Shown here in pieces: positions 63,641 through 64,000 of a stretch of 64,000 nucleotides of DNA; within the stretch, counting starts at the first letter, position 1, and each line of letters opens with the position of its first letter. Below the pieces are notes generated by a model, which saw only the letters and a program-made list of their open reading frames with translations, had not been told where the DNA came from and did not search any database. A program made the translations under genes and the position numbers. Source of the DNA: an uncultured Verrucomicrobia subdivision 3 bacterium (GTDB lineage Bacteria; Verrucomicrobiota; Verrucomicrobiia; Limisphaerales; UBA11358); NCBI GenBank assembly GCA_903922735.1, contig CAIXUZ010000072.1, positions 29,572 to 93,571 on the forward strand, written 5' to 3'.

Positions 63641-64000
63641 GGGCCAACCGGTTCCAGGCGGACCGAGTTGAGATTAATGGGCTTCCAGCTGGCGGCATCC
63701 TTGGCGAGCACCTTCAGCGTGAAATCTCCGGCTTGCTTGAGGGTGACCGTGCCGATTTCGGTGGTGGCATATTGATCCCAGCCGGATGTTGTCGGCACGG
63801 TGGCGAAAACTTTTTCGCCGCCAACCTCCACTTGAAACTCGGCTTTGCTTTTGGCGACCGCCAGCGTGGTGGTGATTTTGTATTTGCCGGGGTTGCTGAT
63901 GCGGGCGCGCCAGGAAGCCCATTCGTTGGCGTTGTCCCAAAAACCGATGTTGGATTTGCCGCCTTTGGTTTCGACCTTGATCTTCTGGCCGTGCAGCTCG
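63637..64000 (-). CDS. C-terminus of an exported carbohydrate-active protein (cut by window edge)
   Basis: About 120 residues in the same operon, entering from the right edge. The sequence GFWDNANEWASWRARIS, PGKYKITTTLAVAKSKAEFQ and SWKPINLNSVRLEPVGP is a beta-sandwich domain often appended to alpha-L-fucosidases and sulfatases (DUF5077/CBM-like). The gene is probably a second GH29 or related enzyme, but the catalytic part is outside the window. Confidence 0.65.
   Translation of the reverse strand, partial: ELHGQKIKVETKGGKSNIGFWDNANEWASWRARISNPGKYKITTTLAVAKSKAEFQVEVGGEKVFATVPTTSGWDQYATTEIGTVTLKQAGDFTLKVLAKDAASWKPINLNSVRLEPVGP

Noticed and set aside
1..64000. tRNA or rRNA genes
   Set aside because: No cloverleaf-like sequence with a recognisable T-arm, and no rRNA segment, was noticed by eye; a covariance-model scan could find ones missed.

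Overview
The window is GC-rich, gene-dense chromosomal DNA that most resembles a verrucomicrobium of the Pedosphaera/Limisphaerales type. The evidence is an intact copy of the 51-aa 'small basic protein' typical of the Chlamydiae/Verrucomicrobia/Lentisphaerae group (7200-7355), an LL-diaminopimelate aminotransferase, a PEP-CTERM protein, many secreted glycosidases and oxidoreductases with Sec or Tat signals, and a REP-type transposase (RAYT). The species cannot be named from the sequence alone.

Layout. 0-10.7 kb: a partial aldo/keto reductase, a large M6-type secreted metalloprotease, dapL, the small basic protein, rluB, an SH3 protein and folD. 10.7-22.3 kb: a cbb3 oxidase locus in the order membrane protein-ccoI-ccoS-ccoNO (fused)-ccoQ-ccoP, a 1.85-kb insertion, then ccoG-ccoH-TauE/DsbD-like protein, with rex convergent to it. 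22.3-27.6 kb: a secreted glycosidase, ilvB behind a leader peptide and terminator (attenuator), and kduI-kduD. 27.6-28.9 kb: an accessory island. 28.9-39.5 kb: rsmI, a tatD operon, recN, a HAD-Lnt fusion, a membrane protein, DUF4202 and ylbF. 39.5-41.1 kb: an accessory island. 41.1-47.3 kb: PFK, YfhO, a secreted FAD enzyme and the fumarase alpha subunit. 47.3-52.5 kb: an island that separates fumarase alpha from beta. 52.5-59.5 kb: fumarase beta, then two Tat-exported aldo/keto reductases with DUF6599-like and DUF362 genes, TauE and DUF1223. 59.6-64 kb: a deoxyhexose (probably fucose) operon on the minus strand.

The most unusual feature is a four-copy dispersed element (A 17450-17713, B 28397-28845 reversed, C 39727-40232, D 48241-48682). 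Each copy has an array of exactly 21-bp units followed by a conserved tail of about 80-100 bp that ends near GGTCAAAAAGCGACAGTT. Unit types are shared and shuffled between copies. Three copies lie beside an AT-richer orphan gene, and two lie where conserved gene sets (cco, fumarase) have been split apart. I do not recognise this element family.

Other points of note are a Lnt acyltransferase fused to the HAD domain normally seen on UbiA prenyltransferases, an ilv attenuator whose leader peptide has five consecutive valines, and promoters whose -10 box sits 4-7 nt from the start codon at many genes, which implies leaderless mRNAs.
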